Positions 1-6,961 of a DNA stretch of 16,796 nt are shown here, in pieces. Positions within the stretch are counted from its first letter, which is position 1. The number at the start of each line of letters is the position of its first letter. The DNA comes from Chloroflexota bacterium. Its GTDB lineage: Bacteria; Chloroflexota; UBA6077. The translations under genes and the position numbers were made by a program. Below the pieces are notes generated by a model, which saw only the letters and a list, made by a program, of their open reading frames with translations, did not search any database and was not told where the DNA came from. Location of the stretch: positions 1-16,796 of the forward strand of contig JAJZQR010000102.1 in the NCBI GenBank assembly GCA_021806765.1, read 5' to 3'.

Positions 1-549
1 TGCATGGCTCAGCTCCGTTACTGTGTAGACTCCGGAGAGTTCGCGCAGCCCCGGGAGCCAGAGAAAGCGGCCGTCCGTGCCGAAGGCCCGCAGTCCGACG
101 GCCGCGAGGGATCCTATGACGCCCCCTCCGTTGCCCGTCAGGCCTTCCAGCACTAGGCCGTTCCCGGCTGCCACCGCCTCTGCCTCTTCCCTGGTTAGCA
201 CCTCAGCCTTAGCCCTTCGTCCGAAGCGCTGAACGGCCTCGGTCACGATGGGAGCAGTGCCCACACACAGGCCGGCGTCGGAGCCCGGCGCGCTCTCGGC
301 CAGAAGGTACTCCCTGCAGCACTCCACGAGATCGGCTATCCCTTCGGAGGGCGCCGAGACAGCGATGCAGGCCGAGCTGTTGTGGGATGTGTACGGGATG
401 CGAGGGTCCACCAGAAGCTGATGGCGGGTTACGCTTTCGATGGTCGCGAGGCTTCGCTCGGCCAGCAAAGCCCCCAGCTTCCGCGTCCGATAGCCGGTGC
501 CGCGGCTCTCCAGGTTGTCGGTGTCGTCGATGCCAATCAGAAAGCGCAT
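1..549 (-). CDS. TiaS N-terminus-like protein (partial, runs off the window edge)
   Basis: The frame is open from an ATG at 549 to base 1, so the 3' end is missing; 183 codons are visible. The N-terminus reads MRFLIGIDDTDNLESRGTGY, the GIDDTD signature that opens archaeal TiaS (tRNA-Ile2 agmatinylcytidine synthetase) and a set of uncharacterised bacterial homologues. Further along are a Gly-rich stretch (GLTGNGGGVIGSLAAVGLR) and a run ending WLPGLRELSGVYTVTEL. Bacteria normally modify tRNA-Ile2 with lysidine through TilS, so the TiaS reaction is not expected and the role is unknown. The gene starts one base after the stop of the lipoprotein gene upstream, so the two are almost certainly co-transcribed and probably translationally coupled. 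The coding call is firm; the family assignment rests on the N-terminal motif alone. Confidence 0.72.
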   Translation of the reverse strand, partial: MRFLIGIDDTDNLESRGTGYRTRKLGALLAERSLATIESVTRHQLLVDPRIPYTSHNSSACIAVSAPSEGIADLVECCREYLLAESAPGSDAGLCVGTAPIVTEAVQRFGRRAKAEVLTREEAEAVAAGNGLVLEGLTGNGGGVIGSLAAVGLRAFGTDGRFLWLPGLRELSGVYTVTELSHA

Positions 550-550
550 A

Positions 551-1042
551 TCACTCCACCCGCAGGGTGCTGATGTCCTTGATCCAATCCTTCTTGGGCA
601 CGGCCGGGGAGGAGAACTTCACCGTTCCATGGTTGGTGAAGTCCAGCACCACCTCTCGGTTCACCTGCTCCTTGGTCAGGGTCAGCTTTGCCCCTTCCGC
701 ACCGAGGATGGTCACCTGCTTGAACTCCTTGACGCCGGCCGAAGCCAGGACGTCCGGCAGGGTCGGGCCTTCCTCCCACTTGCCCTCCACCTCTATCCTG
801 CCCTTGGGAAGGGCGTCCATCTCTTTGAGCGAGAGGCTCCTGGTGGAGCCATCCGGGGCGACTACCTTCAGCGGGTCACCGGGGGCTGCCCCGGCAGACG
901 GCCCACTGGCGGCCGAGGCTGGGGCGCCGCCGGCAACCCGAAGGTCGCAGCCCGTCGCGAGCAGGAGCGCGGAAATGGCAAGAAGGGCAAAGACCCTGGA
1001 GCGAAACGCGACGACCGCGGGAGAGGTGAGAGAACGTTCCAT
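551..1042 (-). CDS. Predicted lipoprotein, possible molybdopterin-oxidoreductase-like fold
   Basis: The protein is 163 residues from ATG 1042. A basic N-terminus and hydrophobic run (FALLAISALLLATGCD) end in a lipobox (LATGC), so it should be exported and lipidated at Cys. An Ala/Gly/Pro-rich linker follows, then a folded part with the pattern TLPDVLASAGVKEFKQVTILG, a Lys/Glu-rich segment, and VLDFTNHGTVKFSSP near the end. That pattern resembles small periplasmic proteins with a sulfite-oxidase-type (SUOX) fold, but no cofactor ligand is evident, so this is a guess. I chose the start at 1042 because an upstream in-frame start at 1102 falls inside the -35 box of the promoter at 1075-1102; no strong ribosome-binding site is visible. 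It leads a two-gene unit with the TiaS-like gene. Confidence 0.7.
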   Translation of the reverse strand: MERSLTSPAVVAFRSRVFALLAISALLLATGCDLRVAGGAPASAASGPSAGAAPGDPLKVVAPDGSTRSLSLKEMDALPKGRIEVEGKWEEGPTLPDVLASAGVKEFKQVTILGAEGAKLTLTKEQVNREVVLDFTNHGTVKFSSPAVPKKDWIKDISTLRVE

Positions 1043-1074
1043 TTGTACTATGACCAGTAGGACAAGTTGCCCTG

Positions 1075-1102
1075 ATTGTACCACTTGGATGCTACAAGTC
1101 AA
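1075..1102 (-). promoter_or_regulatory. Sigma70-type promoter for the lipoprotein operon
   Basis: On the minus strand TTGACT (1102-1097) is followed after 16 bases by TACAAT (1080-1075). Transcription should start near 1068, giving a leader of about 26 bases before ATG 1042. This supports the shorter start of the lipoprotein gene. Confidence 0.6.
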
Positions 1103-1127
1103 CAGCTGGATAGAGCTAGGACAGCAG

Positions 1128-1219
1128 GCTCCTGGAGCAGAATCTATGGCTGCAGTACAATTGCCTCCGGCTGGCTATGCTGGCCTATCCTTGAGGGATC
1201 GAGGAGCCGACTGTGCAAG
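1128..1219 (+). repeat. 92-bp dispersed repeat, copy 1 (contains RBS and start codon of the next gene)
   Basis: This stretch is repeated with high similarity at 7537-7627. Both copies are bounded by GGCTCCT and AGGAGCC (here 1127-1133 and 1202-1208), a 7-bp terminal inverted repeat, and both share TACAATTGCCTCCGGC and GAGGAGCCGACTGTGCAAG. In this copy the right end supplies GAGGAG and the GTG start at 1213 of the reactivation-like gene. It is too short to encode a transposase and looks like a MITE-like or structured intergenic repeat. Confidence 0.7.
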
Positions 1220-1905
1220 CTGTGATACTCGATGATATTCCGGCACGGCTGCCGCAGGGTGAATTGCTCAAACGGCTGCGCGTGGGCGGAGACTCTCCAC
1301 AGGCGGCGGAGCTACAGAGCCTTTTCCGCGAGGCGGAGGCGATAGGGCGACCGAGGGCCCTGTGCGGGGTTGCCTACATCGACGAGCGTGGTGACGATTA
1401 CGTCGTCGTGGACGGGGTTCGCTTCTCCAGCCGCGTGCTGGCGGTTAACCTGGAGGGGACTCACCGCGTGTTCCCGTACCTGGCCACCTGTGGTACGGAG
1501 CTAGAGGAATGGGCCAGGAGCCTCGACGACGTGCTGCACCGCTACTGGTCCGAGGCCATCCGTGAGGCGGTGATGCGCAACGCCATGGCGGCGGTGGGGG
1601 ACTATCTGCAGGCCACCTACCGGCCTGGCGAGACGTCTCGCATGAACCCCGGCTCCCTCGCGGATTGGCCCATCGAGGAGCAGTTGCCGCTGTTCCGGCT
1701 GTTGGGCGATACCGAGACGACCGTCGGCGTGCGGCTGACCGACAGCTTCCTGATGGTGCCGACGAAGACGGTGTCGGGCATTCGATTCGGGACTACCACC
1801 AGTTTCGAAAGCTGCATGTTGTGCCCGCGACCTTCTTGCCCCAATCGGCGGGCAGCCAACGACCCGACCCTGTTGGAGAGCCGGTACGGCAAGGATCCGG
1901 CCTGA
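1213..1905 (+). CDS. Cobalamin-dependent methionine synthase reactivation-like protein with Cys-rich tail
   Basis: The protein is 230 residues, starting at GTG 1213 with GAGGAG at 1201-1206. The central part matches the layout of the MetH activation domain: an (M)NPGSLADWPIEEQLPLFRLLG segment like the RPxPGYxxxPdHxxk SAM-binding loop of MetH, then VGVRLTDSFLMVPTKTVSGI, matching the family's L(T)ESxMMxPxxSVSG strand. A C-terminal SFESCMLCPRPSCPNRRA segment adds Cys201, 204 and 209, as seen in stand-alone versions from anaerobes. In the family, the domain binds S-adenosylmethionine and supports reductive methylation of cob(II)alamin. As a free-standing protein it would serve a corrinoid methyltransferase encoded elsewhere. 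The Cys motif could bind a metal or Fe-S cluster; that is inference. Confidence 0.82.
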   Translation: MQAVILDDIPARLPQGELLKRLRVGGDSPQAAELQSLFREAEAIGRPRALCGVAYIDERGDDYVVVDGVRFSSRVLAVNLEGTHRVFPYLATCGTELEEWARSLDDVLHRYWSEAIREAVMRNAMAAVGDYLQATYRPGETSRMNPGSLADWPIEEQLPLFRLLGDTETTVGVRLTDSFLMVPTKTVSGIRFGTTTSFESCMLCPRPSCPNRRAANDPTLLESRYGKDPA

Positions 1906-1954
1906 GAGTCTGTATGGCAACTGGCGGTGGGGCGGGCCGAGATGCCGGCCGCAG

Positions 1955-1982
1955 GTAGGGGCGAACGGCCGTTCGCCCCTAC
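1955..1982. repeat. 28-bp perfect palindrome (GTAGGGGCG family)
   Basis: The arm GTAGGGGCGAACGG is followed directly by its exact reverse complement, centred between 1968 and 1969. It lies 50 bp after the stop of the reactivation-like gene and could form a strong hairpin on either strand. The outer GTAGGGGCG/CGCCCCTAC ends recur at 2041-2050 and at 6998-7064. Confidence 0.8.
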
Positions 1983-2040
1983 ACCCGGGCGCATCCGCCT
2001 GCGATCCCATGCACACTCTGAGGGCGTCAGGCCTCCTCGC

Positions 2041-2088
2041 CGCCCCTACATCGTCACCCCATCTCGCCGCCTCTATGAACCATGCCCA
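2041..2088 (-). repeat. Dispersed intergenic repeat (GGCATGGTTCA...GTAGGGGCG), copy A
   Basis: Read on the minus strand, it begins GGGCATGGTTCATAGAGGCG and ends TGTAGGGGCG. The same roughly 47-bp sequence occurs on the plus strand at 6962-7007 with a few differences. Together with the palindrome at 1955-1982 it fills most of the space between the reactivation-like gene and hflC. Confidence 0.7.
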
Positions 2089-2129
2089 TCGTGGCTCACG
2101 GTGCTCCTGCGGGCATCCCGCCCTGCTGG

Positions 2130-3041
2130 TCAGGGTCCCGCCCGGGGAGAGGACTGAGAACCCTGCATGGTTGCTCGACCGCTGCTGGTCAGGTAGGCGA
2201 ACAGATCCGAGTCGGAAGGGAGCACCAACGTGTCACCCGCCCGGAGGATCTTGGAGTAGGACTCCAGCCTCCGTTGGAAGGCGTAGAACTCCGGGTCCTG
2301 TTGCAGCGCCTGGGCGTATATAGCGACGGCCTGACCCTCCCCATCGCCCCGAAGCTTCTGAGACTCCTCGTAGGCGTCGGCCAGTATCACCACCTTTTCG
2401 CGCTCGGCTCCCGCTCGAATCTGGGCCGACTGCTCCTCTCCTTCGGCACGATACCTGTTGGCCTCCCGCGATCGCTCGGCCTTCATCCTCTCGAAGACAC
2501 TGTTTTGAACCTCGCTCGGAAGGTCGGCTCGCTTGATCCGCACGTCCTCTATCTGGATGCCGAAGGAAAGCGCCTGCGCGGCCGCGTTCTTGGTCACGTT
2601 CTCCATGATCTGCTCGCGCCGCTCCGCGATGACCACGCCAAAGGGATAGGAGGCCAGTTCTCGACGCATCTCCGAGAAGACGACATCGTCCAGCCTGGCT
2701 CGCGCTCCCGCCTGGGTACGAACGGTGACCAGGTAGCGCAAGGGGTCGACTATGCGCCAGCGGGTCACGTGATCCACCCGCAGCCGCTTCTTGTCCAGGG
2801 TCAGGTACTCCTGGACGGCGGCATCGGTGGAGAGAAGACGCCGGTCCATGTAGTACACGCTGTTGATGAAAGGCATCTTGAGGTAAACCCCAGGATCCTT
2901 TGCCGTGTACTGGTACTCGCCCAGCTTCGTGACGACGGCCTGGTTGGTCTCGTCGACGATGAACAGGCTCTGCGACGCCGCGGCGATCACGACAACCACC
3001 GCTACCGCCGCTACCGTGAATACTCTACCTGCTCTGCCCAT
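2130..3041 (-). CDS. hflC: HflC, membrane SPFH/prohibitin-family protease modulator
   Basis: The protein is 303 residues, starting at ATG 3041 behind a strong GGGAGGAA site. One N-terminal membrane segment (about residues 7-25, VFTVAAVAVVVVIAAASQSL) precedes an SPFH domain with FIVDETNQAVVTKLGEY, DPGVYLKMPFINSVYYMDRR and VDHVTRWRIVDPLRYL. A charged coiled coil follows (about 190-260), with the conserved RADLPSEVQNSVFERMKAER and a C-terminal YAFQRRLESYSKIL. In other bacteria HflC pairs with HflK in a large membrane assembly around the AAA+ protease FtsH and restrains it. The gene overlaps the end of hflK by 17 bases, so the pair is one operon. No ftsH lies in the window. Confidence 0.93.
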   Translation of the reverse strand: MGRAGRVFTVAAVAVVVVIAAASQSLFIVDETNQAVVTKLGEYQYTAKDPGVYLKMPFINSVYYMDRRLLSTDAAVQEYLTLDKKRLRVDHVTRWRIVDPLRYLVTVRTQAGARARLDDVVFSEMRRELASYPFGVVIAERREQIMENVTKNAAAQALSFGIQIEDVRIKRADLPSEVQNSVFERMKAERSREANRYRAEGEEQSAQIRAGAEREKVVILADAYEESQKLRGDGEGQAVAIYAQALQQDPEFYAFQRRLESYSKILRAGDTLVLPSDSDLFAYLTSSGRATMQGSQSSPRAGP

Positions 3042-4065
3042 CGGTTCCTCCCGCTATCCGAACTGCCGATCCCGCATCCCTCAGCGGCAAGAGGGGCAGC
3101 ATACCGTTCTGGGTGCCCCCATCGAGGACGACCTTGTCTACCTGGGATAGCACCTTTTCCATGGCCTCCAGGTACATTCGCTCCCTGGTCACGTCCGGAG
3201 CGGCCTTGTACTCCTGAAGGATGGACAGGAAACGGTTGCTGTCCCCCCGCGCCAGGCGGATCCGCTCCTCCCGGAAGGCGGTGGCGCCCTCGATCATCTT
3301 GCGCGCTTCCCCACGTGCCTTCGGCAGGATGTCCTCGCGGTAAGCCTGGGCCTCGTTGATCTTGCGCTCCCGGTCCTCCCTGGCCCGGACAACCTCGTGG
3401 AAGGCGTCCCGCACCTGATCCGGCGCGTCGGCTACCTGGAGCCTCACGTCCGTCACCTGGATGCCCGACCGGTAAGCGTCCAGCAGCTGTCCCATGAAGA
3501 GCCGGGTCTTTTCCTGTACGTCTGCCCTGCGCTCGGTAATCACGTCGTCGATGGGCATCTGGCCGACGGCGCTGCGGAGCGCCACCTCTGTGGTGGTCGC
3601 CAGCACGCGATCGGGATCCTCGACGTTGAAGACGAAGGCGGCGGAGTCCTTAACCCGGTACTGGACCAGGAGTCCTACCTCGACGATGTTCTCGTCCCGG
3701 GTCAGCATCAACGCTTCCTCGAGGACCCGCTGCATGCCCTGCTGTGCTCCGCTGATCGGCGCCGCGGAGCGAAAGCCGATCTCTGTCCGGCGGATGTTCT
3801 GAACGTCGACCACATCCACCCGCTGGATGGGCCAGGGTAGCCGGTAGTTGATCCCGGGGCTGGTCACGCCCGTCAGCTTCCCGAAGGTTCGCACCACCCC
3901 CTGTTCGCTGGGCTGCACCACGTACACGCCCGAGGCCAGCCAGAGGATCAGCGCCGCGCCTATGGCAACCCAGATCAATCTTCCGTTCCGTCTGGTCCTT
4001 CTCAGCGCGTCCGACATGACCGCTCGAAACTCATCTTCGGTACTTCTTCTCTTCTCGAATGCCAA
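3025..4065 (-). CDS. hflK: HflK, membrane SPFH/prohibitin-family protease modulator
   Basis: The protein is 346 residues. The start is TTG 4065, chosen because GGAGGTGA lies five bases upstream and no better ATG exists. After a cytoplasmic, charged N-terminus a single membrane helix (LIWVAIGAALILWLASGVYVV, about residues 29-49) leads into the SPFH domain: VQPSEQGVVRTFGKL, GINYRLPWPIQRVDVVDV and a long loop before ALMLTRDENIVEVGLLVQYRV. A coiled coil follows with DAPDQVRDAFHEVVRAREDRE. HflK and HflC form alternating hetero-oligomers that modulate FtsH. It is the first gene of the hflK-hflC operon, with roughly 350 bp of non-coding sequence upstream. Confidence 0.93.
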   Translation of the reverse strand: MAFEKRRSTEDEFRAVMSDALRRTRRNGRLIWVAIGAALILWLASGVYVVQPSEQGVVRTFGKLTGVTSPGINYRLPWPIQRVDVVDVQNIRRTEIGFRSAAPISGAQQGMQRVLEEALMLTRDENIVEVGLLVQYRVKDSAAFVFNVEDPDRVLATTTEVALRSAVGQMPIDDVITERRADVQEKTRLFMGQLLDAYRSGIQVTDVRLQVADAPDQVRDAFHEVVRAREDRERKINEAQAYREDILPKARGEARKMIEGATAFREERIRLARGDSNRFLSILQEYKAAPDVTRERMYLEAMEKVLSQVDKVVLDGGTQNGMLPLLPLRDAGSAVRIAGGTDGQSR

Positions 4066-4419
4066 TTGTCACCTCCGAGACAAAGCCACCAAGGTCGTTG
4101 CTCTGGTGTCCAGGCCGGCGACCCTATCCGGCACCCGCCCCCCTAGCGGTCAGCATCAAGACGGGGGTTGGGGGCACCACGGGACATCGAAAAGGGATAG
4201 TCGCCTAACCGCGGCTCTCGCCCGAGTCCCATCAGGTTTCATCTACAACTGCAATGGGCTATGGCATCCCGCATGCCATCAACTGCGCCTAAAGAAAAAC
4301 CTCTGGCATATAGATTGCGGCGGCTGCCGGCGGGCTTCAACCTTGATAGTGACGTGAGCCGAGTTCGGCGAAGACCGAGGCGAACCACGCCGCGGTAGAC
4401 AGTTGAGGAGGACTGGCCG
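4066..4419. other. Non-coding divergent intergenic region between hflK and the BON gene
   Basis: The 354-bp gap separates divergent genes, so promoters for both must lie here, but I see no convincing -35/-10 pair. A TATAGATT near 4309-4316 is a possible -10 for the plus strand without a good -35. The clearest structure is the inverted repeat at 4261-4279. No convincing ORF was found. Confidence 0.5.
4261..4279. repeat. 7-bp inverted repeat ATGGCAT-N5-ATGCCAT, possible operator
   Basis: ATGGCAT (4261-4267) and its perfect complement ATGCCAT (4273-4279) are separated by CCCGC. The position between divergent genes suits an operator, but a short hairpin is equally possible. Confidence 0.4.
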
Positions 4420-4722
4420 ATGTGTTGCCATCACTTCGGGCTCCACTGTGGAGCCCCGGGCTACTTCTGCCCTCACTGCTGGCTTCCTCACTTTGGCCCC
4501 CCGGGGTGCGCCTGCCCCCACTGCGGTTTCCCCTATCCCTCGGGCTACTGGCCGGAGTGGCGACCGCGGAGAGGCTCCAGGCGGGGATATGGTCCTGGTT
4601 GGGGGCCGCCCGGACCGCCATACGCGCCGCCCGCGCCACCCCGTCCGATGACCGACGACGAGATCCGTGCCTCGGTGAGCAACTCCCTGCAGAGCGACCC
4701 TCGTATGCCCCCTCACGCGTAG
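4420..4722 (+). CDS. Zinc-ribbon/Pro-Gly-rich protein with truncated BON domain (ends at in-frame TAG)
   Basis: ATG 4420 follows GAGGAGG, so initiation is convincing. The first 40 residues are rich in Cys and His (MCCHHFGLHC, then CPHC and CPHC), like a zinc ribbon. A Gly/Pro/Arg/Trp-rich linker follows, then TDDEIRASVSNSLQSDPRM, the start of a BON (phospholipid/osmotic-shock) domain. Translation stops at TAG 4720-4722 after 100 residues. The rest of the BON domain continues in the same frame to 4872 without another stop, so the visible protein is only the front part of a roughly 150-residue protein. A CAG-to-TAG change would explain it. It stands alone between divergent hflK and the convergent histidine kinase gene. 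Confidence 0.62.
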   Translation: MCCHHFGLHCGAPGYFCPHCWLPHFGPPGCACPHCGFPYPSGYWPEWRPRRGSRRGYGPGWGPPGPPYAPPAPPRPMTDDEIRASVSNSLQSDPRMPPHA

Positions 4723-4872
4723 ATCCAGGTGGAGGTGCGGGAGGGTGTGGTTACCCTTACCAGGTCGGTACCCGACAAGTGGGTCAAACACGCTGCCGGG
4801 GAGGTAGCGCTCGGGCTGCCGGATGTGGTGGACGTGCAGAACAGCCTGCAGGTCGTCCGGCCGGGTGGATGA
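4723..4872 (+). pseudogene. C-terminal half of the BON domain, in frame after the TAG
   Basis: Directly after the TAG the frame reads IQVEVREGVVTLTRSV, then DKWVKHAAGEVALGLPDVVD and VQNSLQVV, ending at TGA 4870-4872. This matches the second half of a BON domain (IxVxVxxGxVxLxGxV, then Axxxxxxx-GVxxVxNxLxV). It has no start codon or ribosome-binding site of its own, so it is expressed only if the TAG is read through. Otherwise it is a recently broken gene or a base-calling error. Confidence 0.65.
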
Positions 4873-4924
4873 GGGACCGAGGGCGGTCCGGTGGCGTGAA
4901 CGCAGACGGTTGAATGCTGCCGGC

Positions 4925-6460
4925 TCAGCCACCAGGTGGATGGTGAGCCGGCGGAGTCCCTGCAGGCAGTGTGAAGCTGAAAGTACTTCCCTTCCCCACT
5001 TCGCTGTCCACCCAGATGCGGTCTCCGTGGGCCTCCACCAGCATCCTGGTGATGTACAGGCCCAGACCCAAGCCCTGGGTCTTCCGGGCCGCCTTGGCTC
5101 TGTAGTAGCGCTCGAACATGTGGGGGAGGTCCTCGGGGGCAATCCCCACACCCCTGTCAGCCACCGAGACCACGACCTCGCCACCGGCTGCCTTGACGGC
5201 GACCTTCACCTCCGTGTCGGAAGGGGAGTACTTCAGGGCGTTGGAGAGGAGATTGGAGAGGATCCTCTCCAGCCGGTCCGGGTCGGCGTTCACCGGTAGC
5301 AGACCCTCGGGGATCTCCACCCTCACCCTCCCGACGTCCAGAGCCACCTTGGCACGTTCCAGCAGATCGGAGAGGAAGTGCCTCAACTCCACGGGTTCCC
5401 TCTGGAGCCGGAGTTGCCCTGCCTCCAGCCTCGCCGAGTCCACCAGGTCCTGGATCATGGCGTTCATCCGCCGAGCCGCCCCCAGGATGGCCTCAGCGCT
5501 GTGGCGTTGGCGCCCATCCTGGCGGGTTGCCTCCGCCATCTGCACCAGCAGTTGGGCGTGGCCCTGTATGATGGTGAGCGGGGTCCGCAGGTCGTGGGAG
5601 ACGGCCCGCACCAGGTCCTCCCGCTGTGCTTCCACCCTCTTCCGCTCAGTGATGTCGAGGAAGGTGACGACGGCACCCCGAATGGTGCCCCGCTCTACAA
5701 CGGGATGGGCGGAGTAGTCCACGGGGAAGGCGGTCCCGTCTCGCCGCCACAGCACCTCGTCCTGGGCGCGGATCCCTCGCCCGACGCCGGCAGCCCGATG
5801 GACGGGGCACCGCTCCTCGGGGTAGGGTGACCCATCGGGATGGCGATAGTGGGTGAGCCTGTGCATCTGCTTGCCGAGCAACTCATCCGGACGGTACCCC
5901 AGCATCTTGGCCGCTGCTCTGTTGACGAAAGTGCAGCGACCCTCCAGGTCGATGCCGTAGATCCCCTCGTCGGTCGACTCCAGGAGGAGCCGCAGATGGT
6001 TGGCGCTGCGTGCTCTCTCGCCCTCGGATTGCCTGCGCTCGGTGACGTCCTGGAAAACCGCTACCGCGCCGGCGACACGCCCGTTCTCATCCAGCATCGG
6101 ATGGCCGCTCGCCAGCACGAACCTCTCGGTGGCATCTTCACGACGGACGAGGACCTCCACATCCCTGCTCGTCTCTCCACCCCCGATGGCCCGGTAGACG
6201 GGTAACTCCTGGGGAAGGAAGGGGGAGCCGTCCAGGTGGAGGAAAACACAGCCAACACCCACCTCATGAGTCTTCCCCACCACCGATTCGCCAAGGATGG
6301 TCCGAGCGGCAGGGTTGGCCATGGTGATCACGCCCCGAGAGTCGGCGACCACCACGCCGGCCGAAATGGTCTCGATGACGGTCGCCAGGGAGCCCTCGTG
6401 TCGACGCTCCTCGGGAGTGCGTGCCCTGGCCTCTTTCGGCTCACTGTCCAATGGGCCCAT
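4925..6460 (-). CDS. Soluble PAS-PAS sensor histidine kinase
   Basis: The protein is 511 residues with no membrane segment, so it senses a cytoplasmic signal. PAS1 spans about 25-145 and ends GAVAVFQDVTERR; PAS2 spans about 152-278 and ends GAVVTFLDITERK. Both share a DGSP(Y/F) insert with a Pro-Val-x-Arg-Ala end; PAS2 adds the His/Cys-containing HPDGSPYPEERCPVHRA. The HisKA box is VSHDLRTPL with His289 as phosphoacceptor. The ATPase domain shows the N box NLLSNALKY (Asn407), DRGVGI (435-440) and GLGLGL (463-468). It should autophosphorylate His289 and pass phosphate to an aspartate receiver, but no response regulator is nearby, so it is an orphan here. GGAGG abuts the ATG, unusually close, so the true start could be slightly downstream. 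Confidence 0.9.
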   Translation of the reverse strand: MGPLDSEPKEARARTPEERRHEGSLATVIETISAGVVVADSRGVITMANPAARTILGESVVGKTHEVGVGCVFLHLDGSPFLPQELPVYRAIGGGETSRDVEVLVRREDATERFVLASGHPMLDENGRVAGAVAVFQDVTERRQSEGERARSANHLRLLLESTDEGIYGIDLEGRCTFVNRAAAKMLGYRPDELLGKQMHRLTHYRHPDGSPYPEERCPVHRAAGVGRGIRAQDEVLWRRDGTAFPVDYSAHPVVERGTIRGAVVTFLDITERKRVEAQREDLVRAVSHDLRTPLTIIQGHAQLLVQMAEATRQDGRQRHSAEAILGAARRMNAMIQDLVDSARLEAGQLRLQREPVELRHFLSDLLERAKVALDVGRVRVEIPEGLLPVNADPDRLERILSNLLSNALKYSPSDTEVKVAVKAAGGEVVVSVADRGVGIAPEDLPHMFERYYRAKAARKTQGLGLGLYITRMLVEAHGDRIWVDSEVGKGSTFSFTLPAGTPPAHHPPGG

Positions 6461-6551
6461 CCTCCAGACTCAAGAATCAGCCCCGGATACCCTGCTCAGC
6501 TGTGGAGGTAGCCCTTCCAGCCGTTTCCTAGCAATTGAGTGCGAGCAGCGT

Positions 6552-6592
6552 CGTTGCATCCACGATAGCATCTACCTGAAAGCTATGCAACG
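6552..6592 (-). promoter_or_regulatory. Candidate kinase promoter framed by an 8-bp inverted repeat
   Basis: On the minus strand TTGCAT (6590-6585), 17 bases, then TATCGT (6567-6562) is a moderate promoter. The arms CGTTGCAT (6552-6559) and ATGCAACG (6585-6592) are perfect complements with centres 33 bp apart, about three helical turns. One covers the -35 box and the other the predicted start site. Confidence 0.4.
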
Positions 6593-6615
6593 TTCTACAG
6601 GTGCTTCCTCATGTC

Positions 6616-6643
6616 GCGAGGGCGGGCAGGGTCCCGCCCTCGC
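6616..6643 (-). terminator. GC-rich hairpin downstream of the YHS gene
   Basis: GCGAGGGCGGG (6616-6626) pairs perfectly with CCCGCCCTCGC (6633-6643) across a 6-base loop. It lies 10 bases past the YHS stop codon on the minus strand. It lacks a U-tract, so it may be a terminator aided by Rho or an RNA-stabilising 3' structure. Confidence 0.5.
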
Positions 6644-6653
6644 CGCGTGTTCA

Positions 6654-6857
6654 CTAATGGTGCTCACCGTGGTGGATTTCACGATGCTCTCCGTGGACGC
6701 CGTGATGCACACCGGGATGGTGAACGTACTTCTCCGGGTTTCTCTGAAACTCCTCCTTGCAGCCGGGGCTGCAGAAGTAGAAAGTCTCCCCCTGGTACTC
6801 CACCTTGTCAGAGGTCCTGGGATCGCATTCCATTCCGCAGACAGCATCCTTAGCCAT
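6654..6857 (-). CDS. YHS-domain metal-binding protein with His-rich tail
   Basis: The protein is 67 residues from ATG 6857, behind a near-perfect AAAGGAGAG site. The longer in-frame extension upstream runs through repeat sequence and is not credible. The YHS domain shows VCGMECDP (Cys7, Cys11), a YQGETFYFCSPGC core (Cys29, Cys33) and FQRNPEKYV. Such domains bind soft or transition metals and are common as stand-alone proteins or beside copper or heavy-metal ATPases. The last 20 residues (HHPGVHHGVHGEHREIHHGE) are nearly half His and should bind Ni, Zn or Cu. It is a monocistronic gene upstream of, and co-directional with, the kinase gene but separated from it by a hairpin. A metal chaperone or buffer role is inferred. 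Confidence 0.88.
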   Translation of the reverse strand: MAKDAVCGMECDPRTSDKVEYQGETFYFCSPGCKEEFQRNPEKYVHHPGVHHGVHGEHREIHHGEHH

Positions 6858-6961
6858 GGCGCTCTCCTTTCTGAGCAGGGAATTTGCCTGACCATTCGGA
6901 CCGGCAACCGACATTCCGACTCGCCCGTCCTCGCCCAATCCGTGCCAGCCCCATCGCCTGG

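Noticed and set aside
1..549. True TiaS function (agmatine attachment to tRNA-Ile2)
   Set aside because: That reaction is archaeal; only the GIDDTD N-terminal motif is seen here and the rest of the gene is outside the window.
2082..3359. Long plus-strand frame antisense to hflC and hflK
   Set aside because: HflC and HflK are unmistakable on the other strand; the antisense product has no recognisable motif.
4720..4722. TAG as a pyrrolysine or selenocysteine codon
   Set aside because: Selenocysteine uses TGA; nothing here indicates a pyrrolysine system, and the position in a BON domain is not catalytic. Mutation or read error is simpler.
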